Assembly (NCBI RefSeq): GCF_014641195.1
Contig: NZ_BMHQ01000005.1
Coordinates: 186,001 to 250,000, forward strand
Length of the DNA stretch: 64,000 nt
Source of the DNA: Marinithermofilum abyssi
GTDB lineage: Bacteria; Bacillota; Bacilli; Thermoactinomycetales; DSM-45169
Reading direction: 5' to 3'
The translations under genes and the position numbers were made by a program. The notes below the pieces were generated by a model that saw only the letters and a program-made list of their open reading frames with translations, was not told the DNA's origin and ran no database searches. Below are positions 55,440 to 64,000 of the stretch, piece after piece (the first letter of the stretch is position 1; each line of letters starts with the position of its first letter).

Positions 55440-56195
55440 TCACGAAATCGGCACTTTCCCTCTCAGCTCCATGTACAGCAGTGGGGCAATACTGTTGGAA
55501 AAAGCCGATAGATAGCTTTTTTCATCTTCTGTGTAGGACTTTGCCTCATCTCCAGTCACACTGAGCACTCCCAGCACCTGATCTCCTACCTGAATCGGCA
55601 CACAAATAAGGGAGTGGTAAGTGGATTGCGCTTTGGGGTGCTTCCGAAATCGGCTCCCCGGAGTGTGAATCTCGCCGGAAAAAAAGATCTCGCCGGTGGT
55701 AAAGGTGTATCCCGCTGCAGAATCCGCAATCGGCAAACGGAGCTTTTTCATCCCTTCCGGACTGTGAGCGGCGGCTTCATGCACCTTTAAGGTTCCGTCC
55801 CCCGCATCGACAAAAATACACACCTTGGGATTGTTGGCTTTGTTGATCGCCATGGAGGCCATCACACTGGATAAAAAATACCGATAAATTCCGTTACGAT
55901 GTTCTTCAAACCGATCATAATCCCGGGCGACCAGTTTGGCGATTTCGCCGGACAAGACTCGAAGAGCATTGATTACATACTGTTGCTGTTTGTTATCTTC
56001 GGCGATATTTTTGTACTGCTGTTGCAACTCTTTTAACCGCTCATTGGATTGCACCTGCAAACCGAACAGAGAAACTTCATCCCCTTTGCTCGCCCGCCAT
56101 ACCAATATCCCGCCCAATAGGCAGACAAAGGCTAAAATCGCATACGCTACCCACGGATTGGCAATGATGATCTTTACAAAAAATTCCGTATCCAT
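55440..56195 (-). CDS. Membrane-anchored GAF-domain protein
   Basis: 251 residues. One N-terminal membrane segment (about 11-30, WVAYAILAFVCLLGGILVW), a coiled coil (LKELQQQYKNIAEDNKQQ) and a GAF domain (about 100-245: NPKVCIFVDAGDGTLKVHEA, STYHSLICVPIQVGDQVLGV, YLSAFSNSIAPLLYM). There is no output domain, so it may be a signalling adaptor or sensor. It lies between rsmB and the ger operon; a link to germination is speculative. Confidence 0.72.
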   Translation of the reverse strand: MDTEFFVKIIIANPWVAYAILAFVCLLGGILVWRASKGDEVSLFGLQVQSNERLKELQQQYKNIAEDNKQQQYVINALRVLSGEIAKLVARDYDRFEEHRNGIYRYFLSSVMASMAINKANNPKVCIFVDAGDGTLKVHEAAAHSPEGMKKLRLPIADSAAGYTFTTGEIFFSGEIHTPGSRFRKHPKAQSTYHSLICVPIQVGDQVLGVLSVTGDEAKSYTEDEKSYLSAFSNSIAPLLYMELRGKVPIS

Positions 56196-56456
56196 CTAAC
56201 ATCACCGTTCTCCATATTTTCCAATATTAAGATTTCTCTTCGCTTTCCTCTGTCCATGCGACCCCGACAGCCTCGCCGAACAAGGCTGTCCCTATGATTG
56301 GAATGCGGCATAAGAAATGACGGAGGCAACGGAAACGTTTGATCTGATGCCGTAAGCTGCTAAGCTGCGCCAACCCAGAGGGAGGGCCCAGGCGGTTCAT
56401 CAGCGATAGGCACATCAGCGCAGCAGCAGCCGATCGGAAGGTGTTCCCGATCCACT
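56196..56456. other. Intergenic region between rsmB and the GAF gene
   Basis: 261 bases with two hairpins, GACAGCCT/AGGCTGTC (56265-56289) and GATCGG/CCGATC (56432-56452). Neither has a T-run. A 62-codon minus frame (56227-56415) has no ribosome site and no recognisable product. Confidence 0.4.
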
Positions 56457-57830
56457 TTATTCAGCTGAGGACTTCTTCCGCAACCGCGAAATGAAAAAGC
56501 CGTCACTGTCCAAATGATGCGGCAAAATCTGTACGCTCCCCTTCTCTACCCGCACTTTTCTTTGTACGTCATTGGGCAGCCCATCGACAAAGGAAGCATC
56601 CCATTCAAACTCCGGATGCTTGGCCAGAAACCACTCGACTTGCTCCCGGTTTTCCTTGGGTTCCAGAGTACAGGTGCTGTATACCAAAACGCCGCCGGGC
56701 TTTACCAGTGGGGCAACCGCCTTGAGCAATTGCCGTTGTAACCGGACCAGCTGCTCCACTTCTTCCGGTTCTTTGCTCCATTTAATATCCGGTTTGCGAC
56801 GAATCACACCCAATCCCGAACAAGGCGCATCCAACAGGACAAAGTCGAAAGTGTCGGTTTCATTCCCGGAAAGTTCCCTGGCATCCGCCTGCCGGGTTTC
56901 AATGATGGAGATCCCCAACCGCTCGGCATGTTTCTGAATCAGCTTCACCTTGTGGGGGTGAATATCGCAGGCGAGCAGGTTGCCTTGATTCTGCATCAGT
57001 TCCGCCAGATGGGTTGTTTTCCCGCCTGGCGCTGCGCAAGCATCCAGCCCCCGCTCACCGGGCTTTGGCGCAAGCAAATGACCCACCAACATGGAGCTCT
57101 CATCCTGCACGGTATACCATCCTTCTTGATACAACGGATGAAGCGCCGCATTCCCCGCCCCTTCCAGCACAACTCCCTGCGGTGCTGCCTCGGACGGGGA
57201 TACCTTCGCTTCCGGAAAAGCTTCCCGCAGCCGTTTTATCAAGGCATCCCGGCTCGCTTTCAACGGATTGCCGCGCAGGGCCGTTTTGGGCGGCCGGTTG
57301 TTTGCCTGCAGTATGGCAAAAGTCTCCTCAACACCATACACCTCTTGCAACCGGCGGACAAGCCACTTGGGATGAGAGGTAACCAGCGCCATTTCCTGCA
57401 CGGTATTCGGGTGATCCGGCAGCCGCCATTCCCGCTCCCGGCGCAAATAGTTGCGGAGTACGCCGTTGACCAGTCCGGAGATGCCTTTATGGCCCCGTTG
57501 TTTAGCTATTTGTACCGTCTCATGCACTGCCGCTCGGGAAGGAATCTTGTCCAGGTAGCGGATTTGGTACAGACCCATCCGTAACAGCTGGCGTACCCAT
57601 GCTTCCAGGGACTGGACGCCCTTTTTGATGAGGCGGTTCAAAATCCAGTCCAAGGTATTTTGCCGCTGGATCGTGCCGTAAACCAGTTCCGTGGCCAGCC
57701 TCCGATCCCGGGAAGAGAGGGCATGTTTTTTCAGGGCATCGTTCAACATCAAATTACTGTAAGATCCTTGTTTCTCCACAGCGATCAGGACATCGAGGGC
57801 AATGTCCCGGGCTGTCGGCTGCCAATTCAT
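56457..57830 (-). CDS. rsmB: 16S rRNA (cytosine967-C5)-methyltransferase RsmB
   Basis: 457 residues. N-terminal NusB-like RNA-binding domain (about 1-150), then a Rossmann methyltransferase: GLDACAAPGGKTTHLAEL (SAM loop), FVLLDAPCSGLGVIRR (catalytic Cys) and VYSTCTLEPKENREQVE (second Cys). Overlaps the fmt stop by four bases. Confidence 0.95.
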   Translation of the reverse strand: MNWQPTARDIALDVLIAVEKQGSYSNLMLNDALKKHALSSRDRRLATELVYGTIQRQNTLDWILNRLIKKGVQSLEAWVRQLLRMGLYQIRYLDKIPSRAAVHETVQIAKQRGHKGISGLVNGVLRNYLRREREWRLPDHPNTVQEMALVTSHPKWLVRRLQEVYGVEETFAILQANNRPPKTALRGNPLKASRDALIKRLREAFPEAKVSPSEAAPQGVVLEGAGNAALHPLYQEGWYTVQDESSMLVGHLLAPKPGERGLDACAAPGGKTTHLAELMQNQGNLLACDIHPHKVKLIQKHAERLGISIIETRQADARELSGNETDTFDFVLLDAPCSGLGVIRRKPDIKWSKEPEEVEQLVRLQRQLLKAVAPLVKPGGVLVYSTCTLEPKENREQVEWFLAKHPEFEWDASFVDGLPNDVQRKVRVEKGSVQILPHHLDSDGFFISRLRKKSSAE

Positions 57831-58777
57831 GAATCTTCCCCCAAACGTTCTCCTGGTTCCATGTTGCGACCACGGGCAAATTGGTCTGCTGTCATCCTCT
57901 TTTTCCCGGCAGGCTGCAGTTCCTTAATCAGGAGGGCATTTTCTCCGGCAGCCACTACCACGCCGGCTTCATCCACCCGCAGCACGGTTCCGGGAGGCTC
58001 CATCGTTTCCGTCTCCAGCACAAGCGCCCGCCATATCTTGAGAGGCTTTCCCTTCCATAAGGTGAAAGCCACCGGCCATGGCCGCAATCCGCGTACTTGA
58101 TTAAACAAATCGCGGGCTGGGCGGGTCCAGTCGATTTTTTCATCTTCTCTCCGTATATTGGGAGCATAGGTAACTTCGGCGGGGTTCTGGGGTATCGGTT
58201 GGATCGTGCCTTCCAACAGCGGCGGCAGCGTTTTCGCCAACAGATCCGCTCCCACTTTGGCCAAACGATCATGCAAAGTACCCACATCATCTTCATCCGT
58301 AATCGGGATCGCCTGCTGGCTCAGTATATCCCCCGCATCCAGCTCTTTCACCATATACATAATGGTAACGCCAGTTTCCTTTTCACCGTTGATTAGCGCA
58401 TGGTGAATAGGAGCTCCGCCTCGGTATTTGGGCAGCAGAGAGGCATGTACGTTGATACAGCCGTGCTTCGGAGCCCGTAGTACTTCTTCGGGGAGCAATT
58501 GTCCATAAGCAGCCGTTACCACCAAATCGGGTTTCATTGCGAGAAACCGGGCCACCGCTTCCGGCTCCCGCAGCCGTTCCGGCTGAAAAACAGGCAAGCC
58601 CATTTTCTCCGCCGCCACTTTGACCGGCGGAGGCGTCAGGACCCGTTTCCGCCCCACTGGCCGATCCGGCTGGGTAATCACACCGACCACTTCATACCCC
58701 TTGTCCATCAACATGTGTAAAGAGGGCACCGCGAAATCCGGGGTGCCCATAAATACGATTCTGGGACGCTGACTCAC
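57827..58777 (-). CDS. fmt: Methionyl-tRNA formyltransferase
   Basis: 316 residues. RIVFMGTPDFAVPSLHMLMD start, formyl-folate site with catalytic Asn/His/Asp in INVHASLLPKYRGGAPIHHAL and ITDEDDVGTL region, then the C-terminal tRNA-binding OB fold. It formylates initiator Met-tRNA. Overlaps def by four bases; def removes the formyl group after translation. Confidence 0.96.
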   Translation of the reverse strand: MSQRPRIVFMGTPDFAVPSLHMLMDKGYEVVGVITQPDRPVGRKRVLTPPPVKVAAEKMGLPVFQPERLREPEAVARFLAMKPDLVVTAAYGQLLPEEVLRAPKHGCINVHASLLPKYRGGAPIHHALINGEKETGVTIMYMVKELDAGDILSQQAIPITDEDDVGTLHDRLAKVGADLLAKTLPPLLEGTIQPIPQNPAEVTYAPNIRREDEKIDWTRPARDLFNQVRGLRPWPVAFTLWKGKPLKIWRALVLETETMEPPGTVLRVDEAGVVVAAGENALLIKELQPAGKKRMTADQFARGRNMEPGERLGEDS

Positions 58778-59250
58778 GAACCGTCTTCCTCCTTCTCCCC
58801 GATCTCATACACCCGTTCGGCCACATCCGTAAACAACACACCGTTTAAATGATCCACTTCATGCTGGAAAATCCGAGCCAGAAAACCTTCCGCTTCCATC
58901 TCGAAGGGCTCCCCGTATCGATCCTGCCCCTTCACCTTTAACCGGAGCGCCCGGCGTACGTCCCCCTGCAAACCGGGAATGCTGAGACATCCTTCCGGTC
59001 CCAGCTCTTCTCCTTCCAGGTCCGACAGTTCCGGGTTGACGACTTCGATCAGGCCATTGCCGTCATCCAACACGATAACACGCTTGGAGATCCCCACCTG
59101 CGGGGCAGCCAAGCCGACACCGGGGGCATCATACATCGTTTCTGCCATATCATCCAACAACTTGTGCAGCCGCTCGTTGAATTTCGTCACCGTTTTGGCT
59201 TTCTCTTTTAAAATGGGATCGGGATGAAGCACAATTCTTCGGATAGCCAT
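58774..59250 (-). CDS. def: Peptide deformylase
   Basis: 158 residues. Motif 1 GVGLAAPQVG (about 43), motif 2 EGCLSIPG with the metal Cys, motif 3 QHEVDHLNGVLF with both metal His and the catalytic Glu. It removes the N-formyl group from new proteins. Confidence 0.96.
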   Translation of the reverse strand: MAIRRIVLHPDPILKEKAKTVTKFNERLHKLLDDMAETMYDAPGVGLAAPQVGISKRVIVLDDGNGLIEVVNPELSDLEGEELGPEGCLSIPGLQGDVRRALRLKVKGQDRYGEPFEMEAEGFLARIFQHEVDHLNGVLFTDVAERVYEIGEKEEDGS

Positions 59251-59332
59251 AGGGCATCCCTCCTTTTATCCTTCAACTTCAGTTCAAAAATGGTATGAGA
59301 CGCGACCCAATTGAAGTGCTGTTCGCTTGAGA

Positions 59333-61768
59333 TCAAATACCTTCTCGGTCAATACTGACACGCAATTCGTCGTCTCCCAGCAAGAAAGAGAGTGATCGCA
59401 GTTTCTCCGTCAAACCGTTCCATTCATCTGTATGTGGCGGCACTTTGATCATGACCTGCAGCCGGTATCGATCCTTGATCCGGGGAATGGGCGCCGGTAC
59501 AGGACCCAAGATCTCCGCCCCTTCGGGCATATAAGGCTGCAGGCCCCGCACGGTTCGCATTCCTGCTTGCATCACCGCTCCTTTGTCCGTATGGGAAAGC
59601 AATATGGTAAAAAGTCCGCAGTAAGGCGGATAGCGGTGCTGTTTGCGCAACCGGCACTCCTGTATATAAAAGGGTTCTGTTTCATACCGGGCGGCCATCT
59701 GAATGCTGTAATGTTCGGGCGTATAGGTTTGAACCACCACACGCCCCGGCCGTTCATGGCGCCCCGCACGGCCGCTCACCTGGGTCAGCAGTTGGAAAGT
59801 TCGTTCTGCCGCCCGATAGTCCGGCAGGTGCAGCATGGTATCGGCAGCGATGACACCGACCAGGGTCACCTTGGGAAAATCCAGTCCCTTGGCGATCATT
59901 TGCGTACCCAGGAGTACATCCGCCTTTCCTTCACCAAAAGCGGTCAACAGCCGTTCATGGGCGCCCTTCCGATTGGTGGTATCCACATCCATCCGAATGA
60001 CACGCAGGCCGGGCAATTGTCTGGCCAACTCTTCTTCCACCCGCTGTGTGCCGGTTCCGAAGTAACGGATATGGGAGCTGCCGCAAGAGGGACAGGTTTG
60101 CGGAACCGGCTCGGCATGGCCGCAATAATGACAGCGGAGGGTCCGGTTGGTCCGGTGATAGGTTAAGGAGATATCGCAGTGGGGACATTCCACCGTCTTG
60201 CCGCAATCCCGGCACAGAACGAAGGTGGAATACCCTCGCCGATTAAGAAAGAGCACCGCCTGTTCGCCTCGGTCGACGCACTCCATCAACGCTTGTTTTA
60301 ACGGGCGGCTGAAAATGGACCGGTTGCCACCCCGCAATTCATTTCGCATATCCACCACGTCCACTTGAGGGAACGGACGGCCATGCACCCGTTGGTTCAA
60401 CGTGACCCATTCCAATTTCCCGGTGCGGGCTTGATAGTAAGATTCCACAGATGGGGTAGCCGTTCCCAGCACCAGCACCGCACCGTGGGCTTCTATCCGC
60501 TTGGACGCCACCAAGCGAGCATGATACTTCGGCTGTTCCTCTTGCTTATAAGAAGATTCATGCTCCTCATCAATAATAATCAGACCGATATTCTCAAAGG
60601 GAGCAAAGACAGCCGACCGAGCTCCGATCGCCACCCGTACCTCGCCGGAACGGATTTTCCGCCATTCATCATACCGCTCCCCATCCGACAAGCCGCTGTG
60701 CAACACCGCGACATCATCACCGAAACGTCCCTTGAACCGTCGCACCATCTGCGGAGTGAGAGAGATCTCGGGAACCAGTACGATCGCTTGCCGCCCTTTA
60801 TTCAGGGTTTCCGTAATCGCTTGGAGATAAATCTCTGTTTTCCCGCTCCCGGTGACGCCATGCAACAGCACCGTTCGGGGCTCTCGGCGCTTGAGCGGTT
60901 CCGCGATCGCATCATATGCCTGATGTTGTTCCGGTGTTAACGGCAAGGGTTCCGTCCGTTCAAAAGAACGCCCTCCAAATGGATCCCGGTACTCCTCCCG
61001 TTCTTCCCATGTGAGCAGTCCCTTTTCCGCCAAACGTTTGACTGTGGCATGAACCGCCCCCGTTTCCGTCAGCAACTGCGCCAAAGGGATCGGATCGGGA
61101 TGGTCCGCGACATACTGCAGCACTTCTTTTTGACGGCGGGCTTGTGCAGGCAAAGCTTTCGCTTCTCGTCGGAGGACTTCCGACGTCTTCGCCGCCCCCA
61201 CCCAGATCACCGTTTTACGGGTGACACGGTCCCCGGCCCGTTCTTCGATGATGATCCGCTTATCCGCAGCCATCCGCCGCAGCAGGAAACGAGAAACCCG
61301 AGGCAATTTCAGCGCTTGTTCGGGAGACATCTCTCCCTTTTCCCGCAGCTGTCGGATCAGCTCCCGTTCATGTTCCGGCAACAGATCCTCTTCGGCAAAA
61401 TCGGGATGCACCCGGCAAATCCGTTGATAGCGTCCTTTCAACACCGCCGGCACCATGGCATGGAGGGCCGTAATCACCGGACATAAATACTGCTGTGCCA
61501 CCCAACGGGCCAGTGAAACCAACTCCGGCGTCAGCGGCGGGACCAGATCCAACACCTCCAGGATCGGCTTTAAGCGGGGGGCATCGGAAACCGGAGCAAA
61601 TGCTACGACATAACCCAGCAGCTTCCTCGGGCCGAAAGGTACCCGGACGCGGCTCCCAACCTCCACCTCATCCCGCATGGCAGTCGGCACTTCGTAGTCA
61701 AAGGGCCTGTCTGTCTGTTGGCTGGGTACATCCACAAACACCCGTGCCACACGCTTATGATCGTTCAT
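59333..61768 (-). CDS. priA: Primosomal protein N' (PriA helicase)
   Basis: 811 residues. N-terminal 3'-DNA-binding domain (RVFVDVPSQQTDRPFDYEVP), winged helix, Walker A LLHGVTGSGKTEIYLQAI (about 298), LIIIDEEHESSYKQEE, a zinc-binding insert (CRDCGKTVECPHC, CHYCGHAEPVPQTCPSCGSS) and helicase motifs V-VI (GTQMIAKGLDFPKVTLVGV, VSGRAGRHERPGRVVVQT). It restarts collapsed forks. Overlaps coaBC by 14 bases. Confidence 0.96.
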   Translation of the reverse strand: MNDHKRVARVFVDVPSQQTDRPFDYEVPTAMRDEVEVGSRVRVPFGPRKLLGYVVAFAPVSDAPRLKPILEVLDLVPPLTPELVSLARWVAQQYLCPVITALHAMVPAVLKGRYQRICRVHPDFAEEDLLPEHERELIRQLREKGEMSPEQALKLPRVSRFLLRRMAADKRIIIEERAGDRVTRKTVIWVGAAKTSEVLRREAKALPAQARRQKEVLQYVADHPDPIPLAQLLTETGAVHATVKRLAEKGLLTWEEREEYRDPFGGRSFERTEPLPLTPEQHQAYDAIAEPLKRREPRTVLLHGVTGSGKTEIYLQAITETLNKGRQAIVLVPEISLTPQMVRRFKGRFGDDVAVLHSGLSDGERYDEWRKIRSGEVRVAIGARSAVFAPFENIGLIIIDEEHESSYKQEEQPKYHARLVASKRIEAHGAVLVLGTATPSVESYYQARTGKLEWVTLNQRVHGRPFPQVDVVDMRNELRGGNRSIFSRPLKQALMECVDRGEQAVLFLNRRGYSTFVLCRDCGKTVECPHCDISLTYHRTNRTLRCHYCGHAEPVPQTCPSCGSSHIRYFGTGTQRVEEELARQLPGLRVIRMDVDTTNRKGAHERLLTAFGEGKADVLLGTQMIAKGLDFPKVTLVGVIAADTMLHLPDYRAAERTFQLLTQVSGRAGRHERPGRVVVQTYTPEHYSIQMAARYETEPFYIQECRLRKQHRYPPYCGLFTILLSHTDKGAVMQAGMRTVRGLQPYMPEGAEILGPVPAPIPRIKDRYRLQVMIKVPPHTDEWNGLTEKLRSLSFLLGDDELRVSIDREGI

Positions 61769-62957
61769 CCAGCCGTTCTCCTACCAGACGGATGAGCCGC
61801 CGGGCCACCTCGCGTTTGCTCAGTTGGGGGAGCCGCAGTACTTCCCCATGTTTATCAAATACCGTCACAATATTGGTATCCCCTTCAAAACCGGCTCCAG
61901 GCTCGGACACATCGTTGGCCACGATCATGTCCATGTTTTTTCGTTGCAGTTTGTCGCGAGCGTAAGTTTCGACCTGATCCGTCTCCGCGGCAAATCCGAC
62001 GAGCAGACGACGTCCCTTGCGCCTGCCTACCTCTGCAGCGATATCCGGCGTTTTCACCAATTCCACCTGCAGGCGGTCATCCGCTTTCTTGATCTTGCTC
62101 CCTTTCACTTCCGCTGGCCGATAGTCCGCCACTGCTGCCGCTTTGATAATCACATCCGCCTCTTCCATCTCCTCCAACACGGCTTGAAGCATCTCCTCAG
62201 CGGTAGTAACATCCACCCGGCGGACACCCACGGGCGTTTCGAGAGAGCTGGGGCCTGCCACCAACACCGCTTCCGCACCGGCGGCGGCTGCGGCTTCCGC
62301 AAGGGCGAAGCCCATTTTCCCGGAAGAGCGGTTGGTGAAGTAGCGGACTGGATCCATCGGCTCCCGGGTAGGCCCTGCCGTCACCACCACTTTTTTGCCT
62401 TGAAGCTGGCTCCCCGGTTCGGCCAGCATCTCTTCGACCACTTCCACAATCTTTTCCGGTTCCGCCATCCGGCCGCGCCCTACGTAACCGCAGGCCAACT
62501 GGCCGGATCCCGGTTCCACAAACCGCACGCCCAGGCGACAAAGCTTTTTGATGTTTTCCTGCACGACCGGATTTTCATACATATGCACATTCATCGCCGG
62601 TGCTACCAGGATCGGCGCTTGTGTGGCCAACAGGGTGGTGCTCAACATATCATCCCCCAGACCATGGGCCATTTTGGCCAAGATATTGGCCGTCGCCGGA
62701 GCGATGACGAACAAGTCCGCATGATCCGCCAGATCGATATGGGTCACCACAGAGGGGTCCTTCTCATCAAATGTATCCACGGCGACCGGATTGCGGGAGA
62801 GAGTCTGGAATGTCAACGGGGTGACAAAACGGGTAGCCGACTCTGTCATAATGACACGGACGTCTGCCCCCCGTTGGTTCAGTTGACTGACCAAGGAGGC
62901 TGCCTTAAACACGGCAATCCCACCGCTCACCCCTACCACGATGCGTTTTCCTTTCAT
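61755..62957 (-). CDS. coaBC: Bifunctional phosphopantothenoylcysteine decarboxylase / synthetase
   Basis: 400 residues. The N-terminal flavoprotein CoaC half has GVSGGIAVFKAASLVSQL, catalytic His in THIDLADHADLFVIAPAT and PAMNVHMYENP, and the ACGYVGRGRMAEP lid. The C-terminal CoaB half has TAGPTREPMDPVRYFTNRSS and GFAAETDQVETYARDKLQRK. Together they make 4'-phosphopantetheine, which coaD (33749) then uses. Confidence 0.95.
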   Translation of the reverse strand: MKGKRIVVGVSGGIAVFKAASLVSQLNQRGADVRVIMTESATRFVTPLTFQTLSRNPVAVDTFDEKDPSVVTHIDLADHADLFVIAPATANILAKMAHGLGDDMLSTTLLATQAPILVAPAMNVHMYENPVVQENIKKLCRLGVRFVEPGSGQLACGYVGRGRMAEPEKIVEVVEEMLAEPGSQLQGKKVVVTAGPTREPMDPVRYFTNRSSGKMGFALAEAAAAAGAEAVLVAGPSSLETPVGVRRVDVTTAEEMLQAVLEEMEEADVIIKAAAVADYRPAEVKGSKIKKADDRLQVELVKTPDIAAEVGRRKGRRLLVGFAAETDQVETYARDKLQRKNMDMIVANDVSEPGAGFEGDTNIVTVFDKHGEVLRLPQLSKREVARRLIRLVGERLDERS

Positions 62958-62977
62958 AGTGCGGTCCCCCTCTAACG

Positions 62978-63011
62978 ATAAAAAATAACAACCCGTAACA
63001 GGTTGTTATTT
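62978..63011 (-). terminator. Intrinsic terminator overlapping the rpoZ stop
   Basis: AATAACAACC-TGTTAC-GGGTTGTTATT then TTTTATC on the minus strand. The 5' arm includes the rpoZ stop codon. Confidence 0.85.
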
Positions 63012-63215
63012 CTCCTGGTTTCGGACTTCTTCCGGCGGTACCAGTTTATCCGCAGCGATCTCCTCTAGTGCGATGCCTACGTATTTATTCGAACGGGGCT
63101 GCAGATCCGGCTCGGCACCGTCCAACAGTTGACGGGCCCGTTTGGCCGCCAGAATAACCAACGTGTATTTGCTGTCCGCTTTGGACATGAGTGTATCAAT
63201 GGATGGGTACAGCAT
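63006..63215 (-). CDS. rpoZ: RNA polymerase omega subunit
   Basis: 69 residues from ATG 63215, which overlaps the gmk stop by one base (TGATG). Omega pattern: [49 protein letters not shown]. It stabilises the beta' subunit. Confidence 0.95.
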   Translation of the reverse strand: MLYPSIDTLMSKADSKYTLVILAAKRARQLLDGAEPDLQPRSNKYVGIALEEIAADKLVPPEEVRNQEK

Positions 63216-63838
63216 CAAAATCCCTCCAGCCAATCGGGGTGATTTTCCAAAAAACGATCCTTGCGGCTGTGTTCCGCCACCAGAATGGCGCGAATGCGGT
63301 CGCAGGCGTCTTCCACCACGTCGTTGACGACTACATAGTCATAATACTCCACCTGCTTCAGCTCGTTTTCAGCCGCCTTCATGCGATTGTGCAAACTTTC
63401 TTCCGTCTCGGTCCCCCGGTTGCGGATCCGTTCCCTCAACTCTTGCATCGAAGGCGGCAACAGGAAGATGAATACGCCCTGCGGAAATTGCTCTTTGACC
63501 TGACGGGCGCCTTGCACCTCGATTTCCAGCAGTACGTCTTTTCCCTCCTCCAGTTTTTCCTCTACAAACTCACGGGGGGTACCATAATAATTGTTTACAT
63601 ACTTGGCCCATTCCAGCAGTTTGCCTTCTTCGATCATCCGTTCAAACTCCGCATGACTCTTAAAAAAATAGTTGACGCCGTTCACTTCCCCCTCCCGGGG
63701 TTGACGGGTAGTCGCGGAGACGGAATAGGTCAAATCGGGCAGACGGTTTCTAAGCGCCGAGCATACGGTTCCTTTTCCCGCACCGGACGGACCTGACAAT
63801 ACGATAAGCAAACCTTTACTTTTGTCTGTAATCCCCAT
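63215..63838 (-). CDS. gmk: Guanylate kinase
   Basis: 207 residues. P-loop [39 protein letters not shown] (GMP site), [16 protein letters not shown] and [20 protein letters not shown]. It phosphorylates GMP to GDP. Followed by rpoZ, as in many Firmicutes. Confidence 0.96.
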   Translation of the reverse strand: MGITDKSKGLLIVLSGPSGAGKGTVCSALRNRLPDLTYSVSATTRQPREGEVNGVNYFFKSHAEFERMIEEGKLLEWAKYVNNYYGTPREFVEEKLEEGKDVLLEIEVQGARQVKEQFPQGVFIFLLPPSMQELRERIRNRGTETEESLHNRMKAAENELKQVEYYDYVVVNDVVEDACDRIRAILVAEHSRKDRFLENHPDWLEGF

Positions 63839-63856
63839 AACCGACCCTTTCCTACT

Positions 63857-64000
63857 TCAGTCTACCATTTCCTCCGGTTGATCCTTGCTCTGCAAACGGT
63901 GCGCAACGGTCTCCGGCTGCACGGCAGACAAAATGACATGATCGCTGTCCGTGATAATGACCGCACGGGTACGGCGGCCGTAAGTGGCATCGATCAGGAC
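63857..64000 (-). CDS. remA: RemA (YlzA/DUF370) regulator, C-terminal part
   Basis: The last 47 residues are in the window: [20 protein letters not shown] then [16 protein letters not shown] and a short acidic tail. These match the RemA C-terminus. RemA forms ring-like octamers that activate matrix and osmoprotection operons in Bacillus. The N-terminal half lies beyond 64000. Gene order remA-gmk-rpoZ is the Bacillus one. Confidence 0.93.
   Translation of the reverse strand, partial: VLIDATYGRRTRAVIITDSDHVILSAVQPETVAHRLQSKDQPEEMVD

Noticed and set aside
56227-56415. Minus-strand 62-codon frame between rsmB and the GAF gene
   Set aside because: No ribosome site, no recognisable protein pattern, and several hairpins cross it.
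1-64000. CRISPR arrays, tRNA, rRNA and intact insertion sequences
   Set aside because: Looked for regular spaced repeats, cloverleaf-type sequences and transposase motifs; none seen. The only mobile-element gene is the partial recombinase at the left edge.

Overview
The window reads as a chromosomal segment of an endospore-forming Bacillota, with moderately high GC and a gene order close to the ylb/ylo/ylx region of Bacillus subtilis. Evidence for this includes SpoVM, YlbJ, a gerA-type germination operon, PrkC/PrpC, FapR, RemA and CsaA. The family is probably Thermoactinomycetaceae or a related Bacillales group; that is an inference from gene content and remembered protein style, not a search result. 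Nearly all housekeeping genes are on the minus strand, so transcription runs from about 64000 down to 10000. No rRNA, tRNA or CRISPR array was seen.

Left edge (1-10230), the accessory part. The window opens inside a mobile element: the 3' end of a large serine recombinase runs head-on into comM, whose 3' part has been replaced, so one end of an integrated element (an att junction) lies near 562. After comM come a small pseudogene and a five-gene minus-strand operon (TIM-barrel isomerase, Gfo/Idh dehydrogenase, AraC regulator, second TIM-barrel isomerase, Cys-type sulfatase), which looks like a catabolic island for a sulfated carbohydrate. A 51-bp imperfect direct repeat (1789-1839 and 7868-7918) brackets this island. 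Three unrecognised plus-strand genes follow (8018-10076).

Conserved core (10230-30300): yraN-rnhB-rbgA-lepB-rplS-trmD-rimM-khpA-rpsP-ffh-ylxM-ftsY-smc-csaA-rnc-fabF-acpP-fabG-fabD-fabH-plsX-fapR-rpmF-yceD. It combines ribosome maturation, the SRP targeting pathway, chromosome condensation and a complete fatty-acid elongation set under FapR, with a recognisable FapR operator over the fapR promoter. Next is a ylb block (30364-36194: ylbL, ylbK, ylbJ, coaD, rsmD, a proline-rich protein and an unknown protein), which separates recG from fapR.

Right part (36840-64000): recG-sdaAA-sdaAB-degV(fakB)-fakA-yloU, divergent rpmB, spoVM, thiN-thiT, rpe, rsgA, prkC, prpC, rlmN, then a gerAA-gerAB-gerAC germination operon and a GAF-domain protein inserted before rsmB-fmt-def-priA-coaBC-rpoZ-gmk-remA.

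Most interesting non-coding signals: a plus-strand structured RNA candidate at about 34927-35080 (three hairpins plus an intrinsic terminator, with G.U pairs that fix the strand), an H-type pseudoknot at 22459-22517 between csaA and rnc, a structured rpmB leader, and a 40-codon ORF at 36606 with its own promoter and terminator.
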